From Pedobacter antarcticus (GTDB taxonomy: Bacteria > Bacteroidota > Bacteroidia > Sphingobacteriales > Sphingobacteriaceae): 64,000 nucleotides of DNA. The notes beneath the pieces were generated by a model. It did not search any database and had not been told where the DNA came from. It was given only the letters and a program-made list of their open reading frames with translations. This document shows positions 17,986 through 25,707 of the stretch, one piece after another; position 1 is the first letter of the stretch, and each line of letters starts with the position of its first letter. The DNA is taken from the NCBI RefSeq assembly GCF_900112985.1, contig NZ_FONS01000005.1, positions 124,001 through 188,000 on the forward strand, read 5' to 3'. The position numbers and the translations under genes are program-made.

Positions 17986-19620
17986 TTAGTAGCCCGGGTT
18001 TTGTGTGATATTCTCGTTCAGATCACGTTGTCGCTGCGGAATCGGGAATAAGTTCCGATTTGTAGCAGATGGGTTATGATCCCACCATGATGCTGTCGTA
18101 AATTTACCGAAACGGATCAGGTCATTTCTTCTGAAACCTTCGAAGATCAATTCACGTCCACGCTCTGCTAATAACTCATCCATAGTTAATGTACCAGTAG
18201 TATATGCTTTCTTCGGCCACTCTTCGGCAGTGAATGCACGTTTTTTAGTTGCATTAACTAATTCTACAGCTTCTGAAGTTGCGCTACCACCACTTTTTCG
18301 CATGATTGCTTCTGCTTTAGAAAGGTACACCCAGCTTAAACGATAAACATTCCAGTCATTACTGTTGTATTTAGGGTCAGCAGCAGACGCTGTCGGACCT
18401 ACTTCCTGATTCCCTAATTTATATTTATTAAAGCGGACACCAGAATTCTCTTCACCTTCACTCATGTTAGAAACAGTTGAGTTGGTTTTGTTTCTACGGA
18501 TATTATCTACGAAAACTAATGGCTCTTTATTATATTCTTCAGAACCCAGTACAGGTTGACCATTAGAAAATTTCACCATTGGGCCTTCGAGGAACCAACC
18601 TGTTTTACGGGCATCAGCCGCATCGTAAGTAGTGAATACACCTGGAATCAGGACGACGCCATTATTCCCATTTCTACCGCCACCATAGATTTCTCTTTGC
18701 AGGAAGTGAAAGAATTCGCCAGGAAATGGAACCTGTGTCTGTGCAATCTGGTAATCATACACCAATGAAAATAACACTTCCTTAGACAGGTCATTGGTGG
18801 TTTTGAATTGATCAGTGATATTAGCATCCAATGCAACCGGACCGTTTTGGCCGCCAGCCGCACCACTAATCAGCTGATTTGCTGCGGCAATACAATCATC
18901 CCAACGTGCTTCGCCAGTGTAGACTTCTGCATTCAGATATAATTCAACGAGCATGGCATAAGCACCAGCCTGCGTCATTCTGCCCATCATGTTTCTAGAA
19001 AGCTTAGGGGCCAGATTGATATTGTCTTTAATTTCCTTCTCTACAAACTCAAAGACTTCTTTACGTGAAAGGGTTTCTGGTTTAATAGGAATACCTACTT
19101 GGGTAACTACAGGAATATTACCGAACATATCCATTAGTTTTAAATAATGGAATGCCCTTAATAACTTCAACTCTGCCAGATATTCCTGCTTCTCGGTTGG
19201 AGTAATTCCCATTGCGGCAGGTTCTCTTTTTTCGAGATTACCGATCGGGTCGTTACAAAGACCCATTCCCCAGAACATGAGTACCCAGGAATTATTCAGA
19301 CCTGCTTCATCTACGGTCCAGGTATGGTAATGTAATCTTTTCCACTTACCGCCGTCTTCACCGTGACGGCCTTTGGTTGGCCAGGCTAACTGATCTGCAG
19401 AAAGCTCTGATGCACGCCAATAATTATCCTGACCGGAAGGTGAAACCCAGGCTGCAGCATGCGTATAAGGACGCAATACCGCAGAAAGAACCTCAGTTTT
19501 ATTATTATAAAAATCATCTGCAATGATCTGATCGTACGCATTTTCATCTAATTTCGTACAGCCATTAGCAAGACTTACTACGGCAATCAGACCAGTATAT
19601 AATATAGCTTTGTTTATCAT
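17986..19620 (-). CDS. SusD/RagB family lipoprotein (second pair)
   Basis: This 544-residue SusD-like lipoprotein has a lipobox Cys at residue 21 (LANGCTKLDENAYDQI). The N-terminal motif DFYNNKTEVLSAVLRPYTHA, the helical LAELKLLRAFHYLKLMDMFGNIPVV block (about residues 130-155) and the C-terminal ERGRELIFEGFRRNDLIRFGKF and FPIPQRQRDLN blocks are typical. It is encoded 11 bp after its SusC partner and ends at the shared terminator. No enzyme, sigma or FecR gene accompanies the pair, so its substrate cannot be inferred from context. Confidence 0.95.
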   Translation of the reverse strand: MINKAILYTGLIAVVSLANGCTKLDENAYDQIIADDFYNNKTEVLSAVLRPYTHAAAWVSPSGQDNYWRASELSADQLAWPTKGRHGEDGGKWKRLHYHTWTVDEAGLNNSWVLMFWGMGLCNDPIGNLEKREPAAMGITPTEKQEYLAELKLLRAFHYLKLMDMFGNIPVVTQVGIPIKPETLSRKEVFEFVEKEIKDNINLAPKLSRNMMGRMTQAGAYAMLVELYLNAEVYTGEARWDDCIAAANQLISGAAGGQNGPVALDANITDQFKTTNDLSKEVLFSLVYDYQIAQTQVPFPGEFFHFLQREIYGGGRNGNNGVVLIPGVFTTYDAADARKTGWFLEGPMVKFSNGQPVLGSEEYNKEPLVFVDNIRRNKTNSTVSNMSEGEENSGVRFNKYKLGNQEVGPTASAADPKYNSNDWNVYRLSWVYLSKAEAIMRKSGGSATSEAVELVNATKKRAFTAEEWPKKAYTTGTLTMDELLAERGRELIFEGFRRNDLIRFGKFTTASWWDHNPSATNRNLFPIPQRQRDLNENITQNPGY

Positions 19621-19631
19621 TATTTCTTTAA

Positions 19632-22600
19632 TTAAAATCCAACATTAAGACCAACCAGGAAAGAGCGGGAATTTGGATACCTATTTCTAAGATCGATACC
19701 AGGGCCAAGGCCAGTATCCTGAACGAAATCGGGATCATTTCCAGAATAACCGGTAATGGTCGCCAGATTTTGTCCGGTGATATAAACTCTGGCATTACGG
19801 AACCAGTTAGATTTAGACTTGATATTATAGCCAAGAGTTACTTCATCAATTTTTACATGGGAACCACTTTCCAGGTAGTAATCAGAATACATATAAGTAT
19901 CATTGATATCAGCGTATTTACCGAATGTTTCTTTTAAGACATTTCCGCTCCAGGTTTTGTTACCGTAAGTAAGGGCCGTCGTGTTCAGGATTTTGTAGTC
20001 AAATTTACCGCGTAAGAAAATTCGCAGGTCAAAATCTTTATATCTGAAATTATTGGTCCAGGACATATAGTATTTAGGTGTTGCTCTGCCAAGCGGAGCT
20101 AAGTCAGTTAGACCTTCATCATAAGAAACATTAATCTTGTCGTTCGTTACAGCTTCGCCATTGCGGTTATAGAATAACCATTTCCCTTCAGGTGTAAAGC
20201 CTGCAAAACGTTTACCGTAGAAAATTCCGACCTCACCGCCTTCGTAGGTTGTTATAGCCTTACCCAGGTCACCAGCCCCTTCGATATCACCGAATGGTTG
20301 GTATGGTACTTTGAATTGATCGTTGGAATAGGAATCCAGAACGTTCTTGATTGTACTGGCAGTAGCGTCCATGCTCCATGAAAAGTTGTCATTTTTAATC
20401 GCAGCATAACTAATAGCCAGCTCTATACCTTTGGAAGAGATTGTACCCACATTTGCAAAGATTTTGTCTTGCACATAAGGTGGCTGCGGAGATGTATAAC
20501 GATCTAACAGATCTTTGGTTGTTCGTTTAAACACATCTATGGAACCCGATAAACGGTTGTCTGCTAATTTGAAGTCTAAACCAATATTCAGCTCTCTTTT
20601 AGTTTCCCACTTCAAGTTCGGGTTGGGGTTAGCATCTGGTCCGTAAGTCTGGTACCAGTTACCATCAGGGAAAAGGTACTTGTTACCCGGCCCCATAGTT
20701 ACCCTGGATACGTTATTATCATTGGGCGTGTTACCAGTCACACCATAACCACCTCTTAATTTCAGGTAATTAATGAACTTGATATCTTTCATGAAGTTTT
20801 CCTCAGAGACATTCCATCCTACGGAAACCGCAGGAAAATTACCCCATCTGTTGTTCACTCCAAATTTAGATGAACCCTCACGGCGCATGATTACTTGCAG
20901 GAGGTATTTATTATCTAATGCGTAGTTTATTCTACCAAAGAAGGCTGTTAAAGTGTCATCCTGTTTTCCACTTTCCATTTTTGCCAGACCTAAGCCTAAT
21001 GCGGCACCTTCCTGCATGCGGTCTTCATGGAAATTATCATTGATAAATCCACGGTTTTCCATCAAGGAAGTCTCCCTTATATTATAGCGGTAACTGTAAC
21101 CACCAATAGCCGTTACGCTATGTCTTTCGGCAAAAGTTTTCTGATATTGTATAGTAGGTTCTAAAGCATACTTCTGCTCCAGCTCCATTCCCCTCATCGC
21201 AAATCCACCACCTGGGAAATCTGAGTTTTCCATAGAGTCTTCGCCAGCTTTTAAACGGTAACCTCCATCGTTGAAGTTATTGCGGGTAACGGATCCAAAA
21301 ACCGAAGCTTTTAAACCATCAATGATCTCCATGTCTATCTTTCCATCTGCTGAGCTGGTTTGTTGTTTGCGATACTGAGTTTCCTGTTTCAGGCGTGCAA
21401 AATAATTCGTGCTGGTTAGATCAAAACGATAAGTACCGTCTGGATTGTAATTGGATAAAGTTGGGTTTTTGGCCATTTCACTTTCCCATATCGGTGTCGT
21501 ATTCAATTCATCGTTTCCACCCAGCATATTGGCTTTGTTTATATTTGTAGCCAAGTTTAACTGCACGTTCAGGCGGTCATTCAGACCTTTTTGATTAACA
21601 TTTAAACGCAGAGTATATTCTTCACGACCATTCTCTTTAGCAATACCTTCCAGATTCCTGTAATTTACACTGGCACGGTAACTGCTCTTTTCGGTACCTC
21701 CCGATAATGAAAGATTATGGTTCATAGATAGATTGCTATGATTAATCATGTCATCATAAAAATCTGTGCTGCTGCCAAAATCCTGCTGTTTCAATTCTCC
21801 CGAAGCAATTTTCTCACGATATTCATCTGCAGTAAGAAATTTCTGCCTGTCTCTTATATACTCTTTACGGAAATAGCTGCTGTAATTAAATACAGGAGGT
21901 CCTGGCTTGCCTTTTTTGGTAGTAATCAAAATTACACCGGCATTTGCACTAGTACCATAGATAGCAGCACCAGAACCATCTTTTAAAACGTCGATCGATT
22001 CGATATCATCTTGTTGAAGTAAATCTGGATTACCACCCGGAATACCATCAATTACATAAAGTGGTGCTGCTGCACCCTGTACAGATACTGCACCCCTTAA
22101 TTGAGTAGCAACACCCGAATTCGGGTTAGATCCACCAGTTCTGGTTAATTGTAAACCTGCAACTTTACCCTGGATCAGATCCAAAGGATTACGTGAACCA
22201 CTCTGATTGAATTTCTCTGCACTAACGTGGGTAACTGCAGAAGTCACTTCTTTACTCGAAAGTGTTCCGTAACCAACACTCACAATTTCTACGTTCTCTA
22301 AAGTTGTACTGCTTGGTTTTAACTGTACATCTATAGTTGTTTTAGTGCCTACAGGTGCTTCCTGAGCTTCATATCCGATAAAGTTAAATACTAAAATCGC
22401 AGCTGAAGTCGGAACTTTAATGCTATACTTACCATTGGCATCAGTAGAGACCACGGTTTGGGTACCTTTTACCTTAATACTTACACCCGGCAGGCCTAAA
22501 CCTGTCTCGTCTTTTACTGTTCCCTGGATGGTCAGTTCCTGGCGATAAGGCATGATGCCTGTAGTAGGGTTGAGTTCAGCCGGCAAATTTGCCGCCCGGA

Positions 22601-22691
22601 TTTCCGGGGCGCATAAACCCAAAGAAAGCAAGGCTATTCCACTGTAAAGCGGCAGTCCAGGCTTCATTAATCTGGTAAATTTTTGTTTCAT
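19632..22691 (-). CDS. SusC/RagA TonB-dependent receptor without STN domain
   Basis: This 1019-residue outer-membrane receptor has a signal peptide to about residue 34, a carboxypeptidase-like domain (about 50-130; GTVKDETGLGLPGVSIKVKG), a plug (about 135-255; PLYVIDGIPGGNPDLLQQDDIE, then GAAIYGTSANAGVILITTKKG) and a barrel ending in Phe. Unlike the receptor at 8003-11383 it has no STN domain, so it should not signal to a FecR and must be controlled differently. susD follows 11 bp downstream. Confidence 0.95.
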   Translation of the reverse strand: MKQKFTRLMKPGLPLYSGIALLSLGLCAPEIRAANLPAELNPTTGIMPYRQELTIQGTVKDETGLGLPGVSIKVKGTQTVVSTDANGKYSIKVPTSAAILVFNFIGYEAQEAPVGTKTTIDVQLKPSSTTLENVEIVSVGYGTLSSKEVTSAVTHVSAEKFNQSGSRNPLDLIQGKVAGLQLTRTGGSNPNSGVATQLRGAVSVQGAAAPLYVIDGIPGGNPDLLQQDDIESIDVLKDGSGAAIYGTSANAGVILITTKKGKPGPPVFNYSSYFRKEYIRDRQKFLTADEYREKIASGELKQQDFGSSTDFYDDMINHSNLSMNHNLSLSGGTEKSSYRASVNYRNLEGIAKENGREEYTLRLNVNQKGLNDRLNVQLNLATNINKANMLGGNDELNTTPIWESEMAKNPTLSNYNPDGTYRFDLTSTNYFARLKQETQYRKQQTSSADGKIDMEIIDGLKASVFGSVTRNNFNDGGYRLKAGEDSMENSDFPGGGFAMRGMELEQKYALEPTIQYQKTFAERHSVTAIGGYSYRYNIRETSLMENRGFINDNFHEDRMQEGAALGLGLAKMESGKQDDTLTAFFGRINYALDNKYLLQVIMRREGSSKFGVNNRWGNFPAVSVGWNVSEENFMKDIKFINYLKLRGGYGVTGNTPNDNNVSRVTMGPGNKYLFPDGNWYQTYGPDANPNPNLKWETKRELNIGLDFKLADNRLSGSIDVFKRTTKDLLDRYTSPQPPYVQDKIFANVGTISSKGIELAISYAAIKNDNFSWSMDATASTIKNVLDSYSNDQFKVPYQPFGDIEGAGDLGKAITTYEGGEVGIFYGKRFAGFTPEGKWLFYNRNGEAVTNDKINVSYDEGLTDLAPLGRATPKYYMSWTNNFRYKDFDLRIFLRGKFDYKILNTTALTYGNKTWSGNVLKETFGKYADINDTYMYSDYYLESGSHVKIDEVTLGYNIKSKSNWFRNARVYITGQNLATITGYSGNDPDFVQDTGLGPGIDLRNRYPNSRSFLVGLNVGF

Positions 22692-23004
22692 AAATTAATT
22701 TTTTTGTTTAAGAAGTAGAAGCGTCAATTGACTTTTAAGAATGCGTTTATCGCCACAGAAATTATCGCAGAAAAACGATTTAGTGCCACTCAAAAACGTA
22801 TGCATCGGACGTAGTTGGTTCATAAGTATTTATATTTGGAAATTCGTGTTAAAACGTTTTAGTGACGTCAATATATTATTAATAATTAATTTCTGAAAAT
22901 CTAACATTCATATGGGTGTGTATTTTTATTCTCAACTACCCTTATATATAGAGCTTGATTATCTGTTGTACAGTGAGTTATGATTGTTTTAAAAAAACTG
23001 TTAT
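22692..23004. other. 313-bp non-coding region upstream of minus-strand susC
   Basis: AT-rich spacer between the start of the second susC and the 3' end of the CHAP-like gene. The minus strand carries only a loose promoter-like TACGTTTTTG (22791-22800); no matching -33 element, hairpin or small gene was found. It must contain the susC promoter. Confidence 0.5.
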
Positions 23005-23583
23005 TTACCATCCTGTTTTTACCATTTTTACCCAATCTGCTGTACGATAACTAGTTTTTGTATGGCGCTTTCTTCGGTAAACTCCGTCACCTTCAATAGA
23101 CCCGTACAGGTTCGTATTCCCCTCAATACTCAGGTACCAGTCACCTTGAATTCTTTCAATTATACCAGCATGTGCAATCCGTTTTTTCTGCGGAATATAG
23201 ATGCCAAATACCTGTGCCGCTTTTAACTTAGACGTTAAACGAGAGGCCGGAAACAGTGAAGGCGACCATCCGGTTATCGGCTCATGAAAACCTTCCTGAC
23301 GGAATATCCAGCTTATGAAAGCAGCGCACCAGGGTTGTCCCTTTTTTAGCCCCGCTACCGCTAGATATTCCTCTACTCTTGGGCCGTCATTTTTGCCTGT
23401 CAGCTCTCTGACGCCGAGTTCTGCGCGGGCGATTTTAAGGATTGCGGCCCTGCAGTTATCCTCGGTGGCCGCATCAGCAGTGTAAATTTCTGCCCGTTCC
23501 TTTAACAAATTGCCACCAGGCATATTGATGCTGTTAGCAAGAGTAAAGCAAAACAGGCCCAATAGAAGCTGATTTGTTGCCAT
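23005..23583 (-). CDS. CHAP/NlpC-P60-like peptidoglycan hydrolase (TIGR02594-type)
   Basis: This 192-residue probable cysteine amidase or endopeptidase has a short hydrophobic N-terminus (residues 1-20) that could be a weak signal. The catalytic pattern is C86 in KKGQPWCAAFISW, H138 in RIAHAG and E154/N156 in SIEGNTN. The stretch ARAELGVRELTGKNDGPRVEEYL upstream of the Cys is typical of TIGR02594-like proteins. Such enzymes cut peptide or amide bonds in murein and occur in lysis cassettes and secreted wall hydrolases. Its start lies 82 bp inside the membrane-protein gene in another frame, so the two are co-transcribed. An ATG at 23523 is an alternative start. Confidence 0.8.
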   Translation of the reverse strand: MATNQLLLGLFCFTLANSINMPGGNLLKERAEIYTADAATEDNCRAAILKIARAELGVRELTGKNDGPRVEEYLAVAGLKKGQPWCAAFISWIFRQEGFHEPITGWSPSLFPASRLTSKLKAAQVFGIYIPQKKRIAHAGIIERIQGDWYLSIEGNTNLYGSIEGDGVYRRKRHTKTSYRTADWVKMVKTGW

Positions 23584-23912
23584 AATGTGAGGGTTTTAAA
23601 ATGTAAAGCCAGTTGATGCGGAGTTGGCATAGTTTTGCTGCTCCAGAGATATTGCATTAGCCACCAGCAGATAAGTAGTATTAGCAAGAAAGTAATCAGG
23701 CTGAGAATAATCAGCAGCCATACAGACTGGTCTACAGACGCAGCTGTTTCATCCAGCCGGTGCAGCCATTCCGGTGCGAAGATCCAGATGGTTAACAGCA
23801 GAAGCAGCAACCTGATTACCGGGTGAATAGATTGCTGGAGTTTAAGAGAAAAGCCCTGTTTTTTGAGACTTAGCGGAAGAATTATGGGATTCTTATTAAA
23901 TAATATAGACAT
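23502..23912 (-). CDS. Small three-helix membrane protein of the DUF6266/CHAP cassette
   Basis: This 136-residue protein matches no family I know. Three hydrophobic segments are visible (about residues 32-47, 64-87 and 114-136), with a basic N-terminus and Leu/Trp-rich helices. The last helix is encoded in the 82 bp shared with the start of the CHAP gene. A small multi-span protein just before a murein hydrolase could act as a holin-like pore, an anchor or a regulator of the hydrolase; that is inference from position. The ATG at 23912 is preceded by an AAAGAAG stretch. Confidence 0.7.
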   Translation of the reverse strand: MSILFNKNPIILPLSLKKQGFSLKLQQSIHPVIRLLLLLLTIWIFAPEWLHRLDETAASVDQSVWLLIILSLITFLLILLICWWLMQYLWSSKTMPTPHQLALHFKTLTLWQQISFYWACFALLLLTASICLVAIC

Positions 23913-23952
23913 GTGAATCTTCTTTAAGAGAAATGTGAAATAAACATTAAAG

Positions 23953-23981
23953 AACCCCGGCCAGGCGATCCGGCCGGGGTT
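23953..23981 (-). terminator. Intrinsic terminator after DUF6266 gene
   Basis: A GC-rich 10-bp perfect stem (23953-23962 with 23972-23981; AACCCCGGCC) and 9-base loop lie just downstream of the minus-strand DUF6266 stop, followed on that strand by TTCTTTAATGTTT. It should end or attenuate transcription before the membrane-protein/CHAP pair. Confidence 0.75.
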
Positions 23982-23988
23982 TGGGATT

Positions 23989-24639
23989 TTAATCTATAAT
24001 CAGATGTTTACCCAGGTAAGTACTTCTCGAAGCAGACTTACCATCTTCGGCTACGAGCATGAGCCATGCATGAACCTCATGACCTGTATAGGAATAAGGA
24101 AGGCGAAGCGTAGCCGTCAGATCTTCCCTTTTGGCTACAGACTGATGAGTCAATGAAGATCCATCTTCAGGATTGTAGACCATCATGCAGATGGTATCTT
24201 CCGGCTTCGTTCCCCGGGCATCAATCTCGTTGATAGACCAGTCTACTTTTAAAGCAGCCTCTGCAGGAACACTTTCTGCGAGCGGGTTAAATACACCATT
24301 GAGTTTACCATTTCCCAATAGAACCTTTGCGAAATCAATCACATAGGCCGGGGCAATTCCGCCGATCGCATTTCTAATGTTCAGGCTTGTAGCGACATTT
24401 CTCGCAGACAGGTTTCCGGTTAAGGCCGGAAAGCCAAGATTTATAGCTTCTGCAAATTTCCCGAGAAACGCAGTCATCAGACCGAATTTAGAACGTTGCC
24501 TGGCCTGCGGCTCTGTAGGACTCTTTCCCGATTTTTTTGGAGCACTGCGGCCGACTGTTAATTTTCTCCATTTTGCGATCACAACCTGACCGATTTTACC
24601 ACTGAAGTCACCTATCTGACCTGGTTTAATTTTTGACAT
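23989..24639 (-). CDS. DUF6266 family protein, copy 1
   Basis: This 216-residue protein carries the characteristic DUF6266 N-terminus (GQIGDFSGKIGQVVIAKWR), a basic APKKSGKSPTEPQARQR segment, and a C-terminal beta-rich half ending GKSASRSTYLGKHLIID. The family is common in Sphingobacteriaceae and has no known function. No signal peptide or membrane helix is seen. A terminator separates it from the membrane-protein/CHAP pair, but all three are on one strand. It aligns along its length with the gene at 29164-29814, for example IDFAKVLLG with IDYSKALLT and SRSTYLG with SNSTYLG. Confidence 0.85.
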   Translation of the reverse strand: MSKIKPGQIGDFSGKIGQVVIAKWRKLTVGRSAPKKSGKSPTEPQARQRSKFGLMTAFLGKFAEAINLGFPALTGNLSARNVATSLNIRNAIGGIAPAYVIDFAKVLLGNGKLNGVFNPLAESVPAEAALKVDWSINEIDARGTKPEDTICMMVYNPEDGSSLTHQSVAKREDLTATLRLPYSYTGHEVHAWLMLVAEDGKSASRSTYLGKHLIID

Positions 24640-24999
24640 AATTTTAAATGTTTAATGATGAATAATAATTCAAGCCTGTTTGGCTACCGGTAGCTTCCGA
24701 CTCGTTAAACGAATGTATGTCAGTGTATTTTAATATCCTATAAATCAGACTGTTGTGTCCTTGTTTGTCTGGTGGTGTCCAGCTTTGTCCGTGAGATAGG
24801 CGAAAGAATCAATTTTGTATTGAAATTATGAACTCGTATCTGATGAGTTAATACAGAATTAGGATAAGCTCTGGAGGTTGATGATCTTTTAAAGATGAGG
24901 CTAGCAGAATTAGCTAGAATGGGAAAGTATCTATAATTAAAATTAGTGTTAGATTTAGATTAATTATAATTACATTTTAATTAAAATTAGTTTATTCCT
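24640..24999. other. 360-bp non-coding region with 10-bp phased TGTCC repeats
   Basis: Spacer between the divergent DUF6266 copy 1 (minus) and a lipoprotein gene (plus). It holds four 10-bp phased TGTCC-type units (24751-24790), a 12-mer shared with the region upstream of the other DUF6266 gene (24720-24731) and a direct repeat of AATTAAAATTAG (24935-24946, 24979-24990). No small ORF or clean promoter was recognised. Confidence 0.5.
24751..24790. repeat. Four 10-bp phased NNNNNTGTCC units
   Basis: Consecutive 10-mers end in GTGTCC, TTGTCT, GTGTCC and TTGTCC, placing a TGTC core once per helical turn at 24756, 24766, 24776 and 24786. Phasing on one DNA face is typical of operator arrays for cooperative regulators. 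The regulator is unknown. Confidence 0.55.
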
Positions 25000-25572
25000 A
25001 TGAAACGGATCAATAATTATCGCTCTTGGTTTAATTTGCTATTCTTAACTACATTTTTAGCTTTCGGATGTAAAAAAGATCATTCAATAAATGAGTTAAA
25101 ACAGAAGTATAATGGCAAATATGCAATTGTGAGTGCAACTGTAGACAAACAGGTGGATGTTAACTTTGACGGCGTTGCAAATACTGAGCTGTTAAAAGAG
25201 ATAACAACATTAAAAGATTCTTATCTTGAATTAATTATCCGTGATAACGTAAAATCGTATGTTTTCTCACAGTTTTGGCAGAATCAATATTTCGATAGTG
25301 TAGATGGTAAAATGCCAAGCGTTTACGATCCCAGTATTATCGTCAACTATGTAAATCAGGCTACAGTGTCTTCTTTTACTATAAATCCAGAACAATCAAA
25401 GCTAATATTGACCAGGGAAAATATAGATTCATCCTTCCCATTGCCGGATTCGGTAGAGATTTTACCCAATCAGAATATAAAAGTAAGGACCTCCAAATCT
25501 TTGTATACAAGTTCTGGCTGGCAAAAATTAGCTCTAACGGTAGTTTATGAAAGGTTTATTGATCAAATTTAA
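25000..25572 (+). CDS. Uncharacterised lipoprotein
   Basis: This 190-residue protein has a lipoprotein signal (hydrophobic residues 11-23, Cys24 in LAFGCKKD). The mature part is hydrophilic, with a pattern like small Bacteroidota lipoproteins (LKQKYNGKYAIVSATVDKQVDVNFDGVANTELLKEI). The stretch DVNFDGVANTEL resembles a Ca-binding DxNxDG loop, which may be fortuitous. No family was recognised. It stands alone on the plus strand between minus-strand genes. Location: periplasmic face of the inner or outer membrane. Confidence 0.75.
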   Translation: MKRINNYRSWFNLLFLTTFLAFGCKKDHSINELKQKYNGKYAIVSATVDKQVDVNFDGVANTELLKEITTLKDSYLELIIRDNVKSYVFSQFWQNQYFDSVDGKMPSVYDPSIIVNYVNQATVSSFTINPEQSKLILTRENIDSSFPLPDSVEILPNQNIKVRTSKSLYTSSGWQKLALTVVYERFIDQI

Positions 25573-25688
25573 GATCTGTTTCAGAGATACTGGATCAGTC
25601 ACCAGCAAAAAAGTCGCGGGCAATTCCACTAATCCATTTTTAATGTTCAAGATGAGTAAAACTACGCCGTTAGTGGGGGCAGCTGGGG

Positions 25689-25707
25689 CACCTGACCGCA
25701 TCAGGTG
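25689..25707 (-). terminator. Hairpin overlapping the 3' end of the hybrid kinase gene
   Basis: CACCTGA and TCAGGTG (25689-25695 with 25701-25707) form a perfect 7-bp stem with a 5-base loop. The stop codon of the minus-strand kinase gene is inside the stem. There is no U-tract, so it is a weak intrinsic terminator or an mRNA 3'-end stabiliser. Confidence 0.45.

Noticed and set aside
24935..24990. Direct repeat AATTAAAATTAG 44 bp apart
   Set aside because: Both copies are pure AT-type sequence in a very AT-rich spacer, so chance is a sufficient explanation.
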